Shown here piece by piece: positions 1 to 7,158 of a stretch of DNA of 10,352 nucleotides. Under the pieces are notes generated by a model. That model was not told the origin of the DNA and made no database searches. It saw only the letters and a program-made list of their open reading frames with translations. The stretch lies in the NCBI GenBank assembly GCA_017627115.1, contig JAGAHK010000125.1:1-10352 (forward strand), given 5' to 3'. Position 1 is the first letter of the stretch, and each line of letters opens with the position of its first letter. This DNA comes from Bacillota bacterium. GTDB lineage: Bacteria > Bacillota > Clostridia > Lachnospirales > CAG-274. Position numbers and translations under genes: made by a program.

Positions 1-939
1 AAAGTGGTTCTGGAGCATACCGTATTTTGCGACTATATATTTCGGCAGGAGACCAAGCTCCATTTTGGGGTAGAGCATATTTATCTCCTTACGGGGATTT
101 GTGCTGTTTTCAAGGTTATCCACAGCCGTTTTCCACTTGCCGTCCTCTTTGACAAGTACATATTCTTTAAGGACTGTCGTGTCGTCAAGACTGCCCACAA
201 CGGCAACGGCATAGCTGTTGTCGCACGCCATATGCTTTACATCATACTCACCGTCAAAATTTACAGCTTTCATTATCGCCTCGTAATCGGCATCGCCGCG
301 CTTGGGGTTTTTGACATCGCCGTGTATGAAACTGTAGCTTAAAATAAGCTGTTCGTAATCGCTTTTTTGTATAAGTGCGCCCTCACTGTAAAAATCGTTG
401 GAAACAAAGTAGCCTTCCTCGTTGTTGAAAGCGGTGAAAAGCTGGAGACGCTCATCATTTGCATCTATATTCGGCGCATAAGGTGCAAGGTCGCTTGCTT
501 TTATATAAAGTATATCGGTAAGGTCGGCAACATCATCGCTGACATTTACAACGCCCTCATCGGCAAGGTCGCGCAGAGTGACCGTGTTGTTTTTCGTATC
601 GTTGAACAAAAAGCCGTATTCCGTGATAAAGCTGTTTTCGCGTTCGTTTGAGTCGATATAATTAAGAAGCTTTGCATTGACATCTTCAAGCTGTGCCTTT
701 ACCTCATCGGTAAGTGGCTTGTCGCTGAGTCCGATAAGAAGTTCCTCTATCTCGGCTGTGGTGCCCTCAACGCTTTCTTCTTCCGCAGCGGCGGTCTCGT
801 CTGCGGCTGTCACCGCCTGCGGTGCGGAGGGAACATCGGGTTCCGCTTTTTTATTGACATTGTATGCTATACAGGCGCCGCCTGCCACAACAACTGCAAG
901 CGCGGCAAAAACACCTGCTGCCGCTTTTTTGTTTTTCAT
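1..939 (-). CDS. Membrane-anchored extracellular protein of unknown function, C-terminus cut by window edge
   Basis: The reading frame is open from the ATG at 939 to the left edge, giving 313 residues with no stop, so the C-terminus is missing. Residues 1-5 are MKNKK, followed by a hydrophobic stretch at about residues 6-26 (AAAGVFAALAVVVAGGACIA) and then NVNKK: an N-terminal signal-anchor or uncleaved signal peptide. The cysteine near residue 24 lacks a good lipobox (GGAC), so a lipoprotein is unlikely. Next comes an Ala/Glu/Thr/Pro-rich linker (about 35-65), then a mixed alpha/beta-looking domain. A stretch at about 250-275 ending in VKEDGKWKTA resembles the strand ends of small NTF2/SnoaL-like domains, but this is only an impression. 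A strong Shine-Dalgarno (GGAGG, 5-6 bases before the ATG) supports the start. It lies 18 bp after the stop of the preceding small gene and is probably its co-transcribed partner. No family was recognised. Confidence 0.8.
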   Translation of the reverse strand, partial: MKNKKAAAGVFAALAVVVAGGACIAYNVNKKAEPDVPSAPQAVTAADETAAAEEESVEGTTAEIEELLIGLSDKPLTDEVKAQLEDVNAKLLNYIDSNERENSFITEYGFLFNDTKNNTVTLRDLADEGVVNVSDDVADLTDILYIKASDLAPYAPNIDANDERLQLFTAFNNEEGYFVSNDFYSEGALIQKSDYEQLILSYSFIHGDVKNPKRGDADYEAIMKAVNFDGEYDVKHMACDNSYAVAVVGSLDDTTVLKEYVLVKEDGKWKTAVDNLENSTNPRKEINMLYPKMELGLLPKYIVAKYGMLQNHF

Positions 940-957
940 TTTTTATCCTCCGTGGTA

Positions 958-1368
958 TCACTCTTTTTCCGTGTATTCGGCTTCCTTATCCTTTATAGTA
1001 TCGAAAACATCGGCAAGCTCCGTGTGATGCAGCGAAAGCACCTTTTCGGCGGTCTCCTGCACTTTGTCCTCGTCAAAAGGCAGGCTCACAAGCCACACGG
1101 GGTTGTAATCGTCATCCATTTCCTCGACTTTTGCGCCGAAGGCTTCAAGCGCTGACGGGTCGTAATAGTCAAAGACCGCATCATACTCCCAGTCGCTGAC
1201 ATCCCTGCCTGTGGAAAGGCGCATATTGAAACGCTGTGCGCCGTCTTTTTCGTCAACAAAAAGGTTTACTATATATTCATCGAGCTTTTCAAGGCTGATG
1301 CTGCATATCTCTTTTTCAAGGAAGCCCGTTTTAGCATCCTTTAGCATAACAACATAGATGGTCTCCAA
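958..1368 (-). CDS. Small acidic conserved-looking protein of unknown function
   Basis: This is a 136-residue cytosolic protein with no signal peptide or membrane segment. It is rich in Asp/Glu, with a motif-like centre (WEYDAVFDYYDPSALEAF, about 61-78) and a second block DDDYNPVWLVSLPF (about 85-98). The C-terminal third looks helical and charged. The start is TTG (METIYVV), 6 nt after the trmL stop. A GGAG lies 13 nt upstream inside the last codons of trmL, so translation may be coupled. The next in-frame ATG (codon 8) would remove the first beta-strand-like segment and has no better ribosome site. It lies between trmL and a membrane-anchored protein on the same strand, in one operon. From memory it resembles a short clostridial family catalogued as a domain of unknown function (possibly DUF6762); this was not verified and no function is assigned. 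Confidence 0.82.
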   Translation of the reverse strand: METIYVVMLKDAKTGFLEKEICSISLEKLDEYIVNLFVDEKDGAQRFNMRLSTGRDVSDWEYDAVFDYYDPSALEAFGAKVEEMDDDYNPVWLVSLPFDEDKVQETAEKVLSLHHTELADVFDTIKDKEAEYTEKE

Positions 1369-1374
1369 AACTTT

Positions 1375-1869
1375 TTATTCACTCCAATCGTGATGATGCA
1401 GGTCGCCGAAAAGCGTAAAATTTTCAAAGCCCTGCTGTCTTAACGCTTCATACAGGATTATCGCAACGGAATTTGACAGATTAAGGCTTCTGTAATCGCC
1501 TATCATCGGTATGCGCACACAGTCCTCCTTGTACCTTAAAAGTATCTCTTCGGGTATGCCGCTGCCCTCGCTGCCAAACATAATAAAATCCGTATCCCTG
1601 TATTCTATCTTGTCATAGTTTTTCCTTGCCTTTGTGGTCGCAATGATAATATGCGCATCGGGATTCTTTTGCAGAAAATCCTCGAAATTATCATAGTAAA
1701 ACACTTTAAGGTCTTTCCAATAGTCCATGCCTGCGCGTTTAAGCGATTTGTCGTCAACATTAAAGCCAAGCGGACGTATAAGATGCAGAGCGGTGTCGGT
1801 AGCGACACAAGTTCTGCCGATATTGCCCGTGTTTTGCGGTATCTCGGGCTGATGTAAAACTATATTCAT
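1375..1869 (-). CDS. trmL: tRNA (cytidine/uridine(34)-2'-O)-methyltransferase TrmL, SPOUT class
   Basis: TrmL uses S-adenosylmethionine to 2'-O-methylate the wobble nucleotide of leucine tRNAs in the cytosol. The 164-residue product has the family's hallmarks: the N-terminal MNIVLHQPEIPQNTGNIGRTC segment (residues 1-21), the first SAM-knot motif FGSEGSGIPEE in the middle, and the C-terminal trefoil-knot segment RIPMIGDYRSLNLSNSVAII followed by YEALRQ. E. coli TrmL is 157 residues, so this is full length. A GTG four codons upstream (1881) would add MGIN, but it has no ribosome site. The ATG at 1869 matches the usual start of the family and has a weak AAGTGGG about 7 nt before it. It is the first gene of a leftward operon and is driven by the promoter at 1905-1933, giving a leader of roughly 28 nt. 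The family call is secure; tRNA specificity is inferred from the family. Confidence 0.95.
   Translation of the reverse strand: MNIVLHQPEIPQNTGNIGRTCVATDTALHLIRPLGFNVDDKSLKRAGMDYWKDLKVFYYDNFEDFLQKNPDAHIIIATTKARKNYDKIEYRDTDFIMFGSEGSGIPEEILLRYKEDCVRIPMIGDYRSLNLSNSVAIILYEALRQQGFENFTLFGDLHHHDWSE
1382..1385 (-). promoter_or_regulatory. Ribosome binding site for the TTG-start gene, inside trmL
   Basis: On the minus strand GGAG falls inside the last codons of trmL (tgg agt gaa taa) and precedes the TTG at 1368 by 13 nt. The spacing is long, but no closer purine-rich site exists. This supports coupled translation of the 136-residue protein with trmL and favours TTG over the ATG at codon 8. Confidence 0.45.
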
Positions 1870-1904
1870 ATTAATGCCCACTTTTTATTAAACTTATCTA
1901 AATA

Positions 1905-1933
1905 ATTTTAACACATTATGTTGGTTTTTTCAA
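1905..1933 (-). promoter_or_regulatory. SigA-type promoter for the trmL operon
   Basis: On the minus strand the -35 TTGAAA lies at 1933-1928 and the -10 TAAAAT at 1910-1905, with an exact 17-bp spacer. Transcription would begin near 1898, about 28 nt before the trmL ATG. No convincing terminator separates prfC from this promoter, so some read-through from prfC is possible. Confidence 0.75.
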
Positions 1934-1988
1934 GTATTTTATGAAAGCTTTGCCAATTGATCGTGTGCGGCGGATAAAACTTTCGGTT

Positions 1989-3569
1989 TTACAGGTCGTC
2001 ATCCACGTTAAGCGCCTCTACAAGCTCAATATCCTCGTGCCTTTCGGCGAAGTTGTTGAGCGTGTAGTTATTTGCAAAAAGCAGGATGGGTCTGTTAAAG
2101 TGGTCGAAAACAAGAGTGCAGCGTGAACCCTCATACTGTTTCAGCTCGTCTGCCGTCTTGTTGCGCACCCACCTTGCAACGCTGTAATCCATAGGTTCCA
2201 TACGTATATCGGAGTTATACTCGTTTTTAAGGCGGTATTCAAACACCTCGAACTGGAGTGCGCCGACTGCACCGAGAACAACATCGTTGTATTCGGTTTT
2301 GTATATCTGAACGGCGCCCTCCTGTGCAAGCTGGTCAACGCCTTTCTGGAACTGCTTTGCCTTCATTGTGTCCACGGGGCGCACTTTCATAAACAGCTCG
2401 GGCGGGAAAGTCGGCAGCGGTTCAAAGAACAGCTTTTGCTTGCTGTCTGTAAGGGTATCGCCTATCTGATAGTTGCCCGAATCGTAAATACCGATAATAT
2501 CGCCTGCTATAGCCTCGTCCACAGTCTCGCGCTCGTTTGCCATAAGCTGTGTGGACTGGTTGAGCTTGAACTGCTTGCCCGTGCGCGAAAGCGTAACATT
2601 CATACCGCGCTCGAAAGTGCCCGAGCATATGCGCAGAAAAGCAAGTCTGTCACGGTGCGCAGGGTTCATATTTGCCTGTATTTTGAAAATAAAGCCCGAG
2701 AAGAACTCGTCCGTGGGCTGAACTTCGCCGTCAAGCGTTTTTCTTGCGCCGGGTGCGGGTGAAAGACGCAGGAAATGTTCAAGAAATTCCGTAACGCCGA
2801 AATCCGCAAGCGCAGTGCCGAAAAATACGGGCGAAAGCTTGCCTTTTGAGATAAGGTCCTCGTCAAAAGTATTGCCCGCACCGTCAAGAAGTTCAACTTC
2901 CGCGCGCAGGTTCTCAAGGTTCTCACCGAAAAGTATATCGTCAAGGCGCTTATCGTAAACACCGTTTTCGTCCAGCTCTATGGTCTCTTTGGTTTTGTAG
3001 AGGTGTATCTTGTTTTCGAGGCGGTCGTAAACGCCCTCGAAATAGGTGCCGCAGCCGATAGGCCATGTTACGGCAACACTGGGCAGACCGAGCGCATTTT
3101 CAAGCTCCTCCATTACCGAAAGGGGGTCGTTTGCCTCTCGGTCGAGCTTGTTGATGAAAGTGAAGATAGGTATACCGCGCATACTGCACACCTTGAACAG
3201 TTTTTCCGTCTGTGCCTCGACGCCCTTTGCCGCATCTATAACCATCACTGCGGAATCGACAGAAGTAAGTATGCGGTAGGTGTCCTCGCCGAAATCGTTA
3301 TGACCCGGGGTGTCCATTATGGAAACTATTTTGCCCTCGTATTCAAACTGCATAACGGATGAGGTGACGGAAATACCTCTCTGCTTTTCTATCTCCATCC
3401 AGTCGGATTTTGCGGAACGTCCCTTGCGCGCCTTTACGGTACCTGCCTGGTGTATCGCACCGCCGTGGAGCAGCAGCTTTTCCGTAAGGGTGGTCTTGCC
3501 CGCATCGGGGTGAGAGATTATGCCGAAAATTCGTCTTCTGTTTATCTCGTTTATATTGGGTGTTGACAT
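1989..3569 (-). CDS. prfC: Peptide chain release factor 3 (RF3), translational GTPase
   Basis: RF3 is the GTPase that removes RF1 or RF2 from the ribosome after peptide release, and it also acts in post-peptidyl-transfer quality control. The 526 residues match the family length (E. coli 529). The G domain shows G1 SHPDAGKTT (19-27), the switch I region with RGISVTSSV (64-72), G3 DTPGH (86-90) and G4 NKLD (140-143). EF-Tu-like domain II follows at about 300-390 (FKIQANMNPAHRDRLAFLRI) and the RF3-specific C-terminal domain at about 390-526 (RPVDTMKAKQFQKGVDQL, GALQFEVFEYRLKNEY, YSVARWV). These features separate it from EF-G and TypA. The start ATG has an ideal Shine-Dalgarno (AGGAGG, 7 nt upstream). 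It has its own promoter at 3614-3643, divergent from addB. All GTPase motifs are intact. Confidence 0.98.
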   Translation of the reverse strand: MSTPNINEINRRRIFGIISHPDAGKTTLTEKLLLHGGAIHQAGTVKARKGRSAKSDWMEIEKQRGISVTSSVMQFEYEGKIVSIMDTPGHNDFGEDTYRILTSVDSAVMVIDAAKGVEAQTEKLFKVCSMRGIPIFTFINKLDREANDPLSVMEELENALGLPSVAVTWPIGCGTYFEGVYDRLENKIHLYKTKETIELDENGVYDKRLDDILFGENLENLRAEVELLDGAGNTFDEDLISKGKLSPVFFGTALADFGVTEFLEHFLRLSPAPGARKTLDGEVQPTDEFFSGFIFKIQANMNPAHRDRLAFLRICSGTFERGMNVTLSRTGKQFKLNQSTQLMANERETVDEAIAGDIIGIYDSGNYQIGDTLTDSKQKLFFEPLPTFPPELFMKVRPVDTMKAKQFQKGVDQLAQEGAVQIYKTEYNDVVLGAVGALQFEVFEYRLKNEYNSDIRMEPMDYSVARWVRNKTADELKQYEGSRCTLVFDHFNRPILLFANNYTLNNFAERHEDIELVEALNVDDDL

Positions 3570-3613
3570 ATATATCCTCCTGAAATAAAATAAACAATTC
3601 TATACCATTTTAG

Positions 3614-3643
3614 ATAATACCACTATTTTGCAGTCCGTGTCAA
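3614..3643 (-). promoter_or_regulatory. SigA-type promoter for prfC
   Basis: On the minus strand the -35 is a perfect TTGACA (3643-3638), followed by an 18-bp spacer and TATTAT (3619-3614). A TG one base before the -10 (TGGTATTAT) makes an extended -10. Transcription should start near 3607, giving a leader of about 38 nt that contains the strong ribosome site. Confidence 0.75.
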
Positions 3644-3661
3644 GGCTGTGTCGTATTTGAG

Positions 3662-3718
3662 TTTTCCTATTTTTGTTATATTCTTTGGATGTATTATTAT
3701 TGGCTATAAATAGGAAAA
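3662..3718. repeat. 11-bp inverted repeat between the divergent prfC and addB promoters
   Basis: TTTTCCTATTT at 3662-3672 is repeated in inverted form as AAATAGGAAAA at 3708-3718, with 35 bp between the arms. The arms lie about 19 bp upstream of the prfC -35 and 24 bp upstream of the addB -35, so neither predicted transcript contains them. Any function would be as DNA, for example a two-site operator. The arms are AT-rich, and chance is not excluded. Confidence 0.5.
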
Positions 3719-3741
3719 ACAAACTGTCAAAAAATTTATTA

Positions 3742-3770
3742 TTGAAAACCTTTCCCCGATATGCTAAAAT
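3742..3770 (+). promoter_or_regulatory. SigA-type promoter for addB
   Basis: The -35 is TTGAAA (3742-3747) and the -10 is TAAAAT (3765-3770), with a 17-bp spacer and an extended -10 TGC directly before the -10. The stretch just upstream (3728-3741) is almost entirely A/T, like an UP element. Transcription should start near 3777. The leader holds GGGGAG at 3801-3806, 7 nt before the addB ATG. The hexamers and spacing are identical to those of the trmL promoter. Confidence 0.78.
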
Positions 3771-3813
3771 CAGGGTATATAAGGTATTTTGACGAATTTC
3801 GGGGAGAAGCGCA

Positions 3814-6800
3814 ATGGCATTAAGTTTTATTATCGGCGGCTGCGGCTGCGGCAAAACAAGCGAATGTATAAAAAGAATATCGGAGCTTGAAAAAACACCA
3901 TGCAGTATATTATATATAGTACCGCAGCAGTTCACGCTTGAAACGGAACGTCTGCTGCTTGAGGCAAGCGAAAACGGTGCGATAATGAAGACCCGTGTTT
4001 TAAGTTTCCGCCGTCTTGCGTACACATTGATGAATGACAGCGAGAGCCGACCTATGCTTTCCGCACTCGGCCGTGCCTTTGTTGTGCGCAGGATAGCCTA
4101 TGAACACAAAGACGAGCTGGAGCATTTTTCAAAGTCGATAGACAAGCAGGGTTTTCTTGACAGTCTGGTGAATCTTATAACGGAATTTTACCAATACAAC
4201 ATAACGCCCGAAAAACTGCTTGAAGCCTACAACGGCACGGACAAAAACGAGAGCCTGAGCCTGAAACTCAAAGACCTGTATATCATATACAGCGCCTACC
4301 GCGACTATATACAGACCGCCTACACCGTTTCGGAGGAGGCTTTGGAACTGTTATGCGACAGGATAAAGGACTCGGAGCTTATAAAAAATTCGCATATTTT
4401 TATTGATATGATGGATTATTTTATACCGCAGGAATACGATGTTATACGTCGGCTTCTTCTGCATGCAAAAAGCGTTACCGTTGCACTCAACGGCGCTTTT
4501 AAAAGCCTGTCTTTCGGCTCCTACTCGGTCTTTGACCCCTATTTCGAGACAAAACGCACCGTCAACCGCCTGCTCGATATGGCAAAGGAGTGCAAAGTCA
4601 CGGTCGAAAACAGCCTTTTCCTTACCGAGAGCAAAAGGCACGGCTCTCACCCCGATTTTTTATATCTGCAAAAGAATTATTTTTATACAAAGGCTCAGCC
4701 GTGTCCGACTGCGCCCGAAAATATACATATCACCCAGGCGAACGATATTGATACCGAGCTTGATGATGTGTGTGCCAAAATATCGGGGATTGTGCGCGAA
4801 AAAGGTCTGCGCTATGACGATATAGCCGTTATAATAGACAGCTCGTACCATACGGCGCTCAAAAACAGGTTCGATGCTTATAATATCCCCGTGTTCATCG
4901 ACAGCAGCCGCCCTGTTTCGCAGCATCCTCTCACGGGCTTTATACTTGCGGCTCTCGATATTCTTTGCTACGGCATAAACACAAAAAATATACTGAAATA
5001 TGCTAAAAACGCCTTTTCACCCGTTTCGGACGAGGATGTCTGCCTGCTTGAAAACTATGTTTTAAAACACGGGCTTGACGGCTATGCCTGGGGCAAAAAG
5101 GAATGGCGCTACGGTTTCTCCTCGGCCGAAAGTGAGGGCTATATGCGCATAAATGCGGCAAAAAACGCCTGCACGGACAGCCTTAAGCCGCTTACCGACA
5201 GCATAAAGAAGAACAAGACCTATACCGCGCGTTATATCACTGAAAAAATATATGAGTTTCTTTTTGCAGTCGGTGCGGACAAAAAGCTTGAAGAAATGTG
5301 CAAAAAAGCCGAAGATGACGGCGATCTGAACGCTTTTCGCAGGCACAGCCGCATCTGGAACGAACTTGTGCGCATATTTGAAACAATGGTGCTGATAGAC
5401 AATAAAGAAAGCGATATTGCGGAGTTTTCCGCCGTGCTGCGTTCGGGGCTTGAACTTTGCAAAATAAGCATAATACCGCCGACACAGGACAATATTATCA
5501 TAGGCGATATAGACCGCAGCCGTCTGCCGCGCATAAAGGCGCTTTTTATGCTTGGTATGAATGAGGGCATAATACCGCCCTATACCGATGATATAGGCAT
5601 ATTCGGCGACAGGGAGCGCACATTCCTGACCGAAAAATACTTTGAGATGTCGGCGGATAACCTGCACAAGATAAACCTTATTGATATGAATATATACACT
5701 CTGCTATTAAAGCCCGACAGCAGCCTGTATTTAAGCTATACCTCTTTCGATCAAAGCGGCAAAAAAGCTGTGCGTTCCTCCGTTATTTCAAGGCTTTTGA
5801 AGCTGTTTCCCAAAACGGAGATAAAAGCGGCGGCAAAGGCTCTACGACCGTCCTCACCCGAGCCTGCTTTTGAGAAAATGACGGGCAGGCTGCGCGCATA
5901 CCGTGACGGCAGTGATGTATCGGACGAGATATACAAGACCTATGCGTGGTTTAGGGAAAGCGCAGAGTACCGACACAAGCTTGAAATGCTGAAAATCATA
6001 GCTTCGGACGAGCTTGCAAAGCCCGAAAACACAAATATGACACTTTCAAGAGCCGCTGCCGAAAAGCTTTACGGTCTTGCATTGAGCGGCAGCGTGAGCA
6101 GGCTTGAAGCCTATGCAAACTGCCCCTTTGCGTATTTTCTCAACTACGGGCTGCATATAAGAGAGAGGGATGTATACGAATTTGATGCGATACATCTCGG
6201 AAATGTGTTCCACAGCGTATTGGAGGGCTTTTCAAACAGCCTTTCAAACAGCAAAAAGGATTGGCGCGAGCTGAAAAACAGCGAGATAACGGCAGAGGTG
6301 GAAAAATGCGTTGACAGTCTTATCCCCGAAGCATTCAATGATTTTATAGCCGAGGATCCGCAGTTTTCACACACTATGCAGCGTATAAAAAAGGTAATGT
6401 CGCACAGCATAAGCGCACTTTGCAGCCATGTTCGTGCGGGCACTTTCGAGCCTGCCGAGTTCGAGGTGGGTTTTGGCACGGGCAGGACCCTGCCGCCCAT
6501 AGTTTTTGCTCTTGACGACGGAAAATGCATTATCCTGAACGGCAAGATCGACCGCGTGGATATACTTGAAAGCGACGGCAAAAACTATGTCAAGATAATA
6601 GACTACAAATCGGGAAACCGTGATTTCAGCCGCGAGCAGCTGTATTACGGTATGCAGCTACAGCTGATACTGTATATGGACAGTTATATAAAGACCAAAA
6701 AGGCGGCATCGGGCAAAGAACTGCTGCCGGGCGGTGTGTTCTACTTTAAGGTGAGCGACCCCTTTGTGGAAAAAAACAACGGCGATATAGATATTGAAAA

Positions 6801-7155
6801 GCTGATACTTGAACAGTACGATATGAACGGGCTTGTGCTGAATGAAAATGCGGTATTGAGCGCCATAGGCGAGGTAACGCCGCCGAAAACGGCAGCAAGC
6901 CGTATGAAAGTGGAAACGCTGAAAAGCGTGCAGACAGCCGACAGGGGCGATTTCGGAAAACTCTGCGAAGATGCGGAGAAGATAACGCAGCTTCTGGGCA
7001 GGGACATACTTGACGGGAAAATAGATATACGCCCCGTGAAATACAAGCAGGAAACGGGCTGTCAATACTGCGCTTATTCAAGCATATGCCGCTTTGAAAC
7101 AAGGGAAAATGCGCAGTACCGCACAAATAAAATAACGGATGAGACCGAACAGTGA
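3814..7155 (+). CDS. addB: ATP-dependent helicase/nuclease subunit AddB
   Basis: AddB is the second subunit of AddAB, the Gram-positive counterpart of RecBCD, which resects double-strand ends and recognises Chi for recombination. The 1113 residues fit the family (B. subtilis 1166). Walker A is GGCGCGKTS at 8-16, followed by the AddB-typical YIVPQQFTLETE. The helicase-like core includes LPRIKALFMLGMNEGIIPP (about 570-590). The C-terminal RecB-type nuclease has H800 (LGNVFHSVLE), D913 (GKIDRVD), D930 and K932 (IIDYKSG), and Q948/Q950 (GMQLQLILY), so it looks catalytically intact. The four Fe-S cysteines are present: C770 (YANCPF) and C1083, C1086, C1092 (CxxCx5C near the C-terminus). Walker A plus the Fe-S set favour AddB over RexB. 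addA, normally next door, is not downstream; a regulator follows after 3 nt. A 5' neighbouring addA is excluded by divergent prfC. Confidence 0.95.
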   Translation: MALSFIIGGCGCGKTSECIKRISELEKTPCSILYIVPQQFTLETERLLLEASENGAIMKTRVLSFRRLAYTLMNDSESRPMLSALGRAFVVRRIAYEHKDELEHFSKSIDKQGFLDSLVNLITEFYQYNITPEKLLEAYNGTDKNESLSLKLKDLYIIYSAYRDYIQTAYTVSEEALELLCDRIKDSELIKNSHIFIDMMDYFIPQEYDVIRRLLLHAKSVTVALNGAFKSLSFGSYSVFDPYFETKRTVNRLLDMAKECKVTVENSLFLTESKRHGSHPDFLYLQKNYFYTKAQPCPTAPENIHITQANDIDTELDDVCAKISGIVREKGLRYDDIAVIIDSSYHTALKNRFDAYNIPVFIDSSRPVSQHPLTGFILAALDILCYGINTKNILKYAKNAFSPVSDEDVCLLENYVLKHGLDGYAWGKKEWRYGFSSAESEGYMRINAAKNACTDSLKPLTDSIKKNKTYTARYITEKIYEFLFAVGADKKLEEMCKKAEDDGDLNAFRRHSRIWNELVRIFETMVLIDNKESDIAEFSAVLRSGLELCKISIIPPTQDNIIIGDIDRSRLPRIKALFMLGMNEGIIPPYTDDIGIFGDRERTFLTEKYFEMSADNLHKINLIDMNIYTLLLKPDSSLYLSYTSFDQSGKKAVRSSVISRLLKLFPKTEIKAAAKALRPSSPEPAFEKMTGRLRAYRDGSDVSDEIYKTYAWFRESAEYRHKLEMLKIIASDELAKPENTNMTLSRAAAEKLYGLALSGSVSRLEAYANCPFAYFLNYGLHIRERDVYEFDAIHLGNVFHSVLEGFSNSLSNSKKDWRELKNSEITAEVEKCVDSLIPEAFNDFIAEDPQFSHTMQRIKKVMSHSISALCSHVRAGTFEPAEFEVGFGTGRTLPPIVFALDDGKCIILNGKIDRVDILESDGKNYVKIIDYKSGNRDFSREQLYYGMQLQLILYMDSYIKTKKAASGKELLPGGVFYFKVSDPFVEKNNGDIDIEKLILEQYDMNGLVLNENAVLSAIGEVTPPKTAASRMKVETLKSVQTADRGDFGKLCEDAEKITQLLGRDILDGKIDIRPVKYKQETGCQYCAYSSICRFETRENAQYRTNKITDETEQ

Positions 7156-7158
7156 GAA

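Noticed and set aside
864..939. Lipoprotein signal on the left-edge protein
   Set aside because: The residues before the cysteine are GGA, not a proper lipobox; a transmembrane anchor fits better.
1870..1881. GTG at 1881 as trmL start (adding MGIN)
   Set aside because: No ribosome site precedes it, and TrmL proteins normally begin at the MNIVL segment, which the ATG at 1869 gives.
1974..1992. Small hairpin overlapping the prfC stop (TAAAAC, loop, GTTTTA), considered as a terminator
   Set aside because: The stem is 6 bp with a single G-C pair and no T tract follows, so it is too weak for an intrinsic terminator.
3600..4025. 141-codon minus-strand open frame spanning the divergent control region
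   Set aside because: It covers both promoters and the addB 5' end and has low-complexity Asn/Lys/Ile content, with no ribosome site; treated as chance.
5062..5667. 201-codon open frame on the minus strand inside addB
   Set aside because: It is antisense to a strongly supported addB. Its composition (runs of Arg, His, Tyr and Cys) is that of a mirror frame, and no ribosome site or family motif was found.
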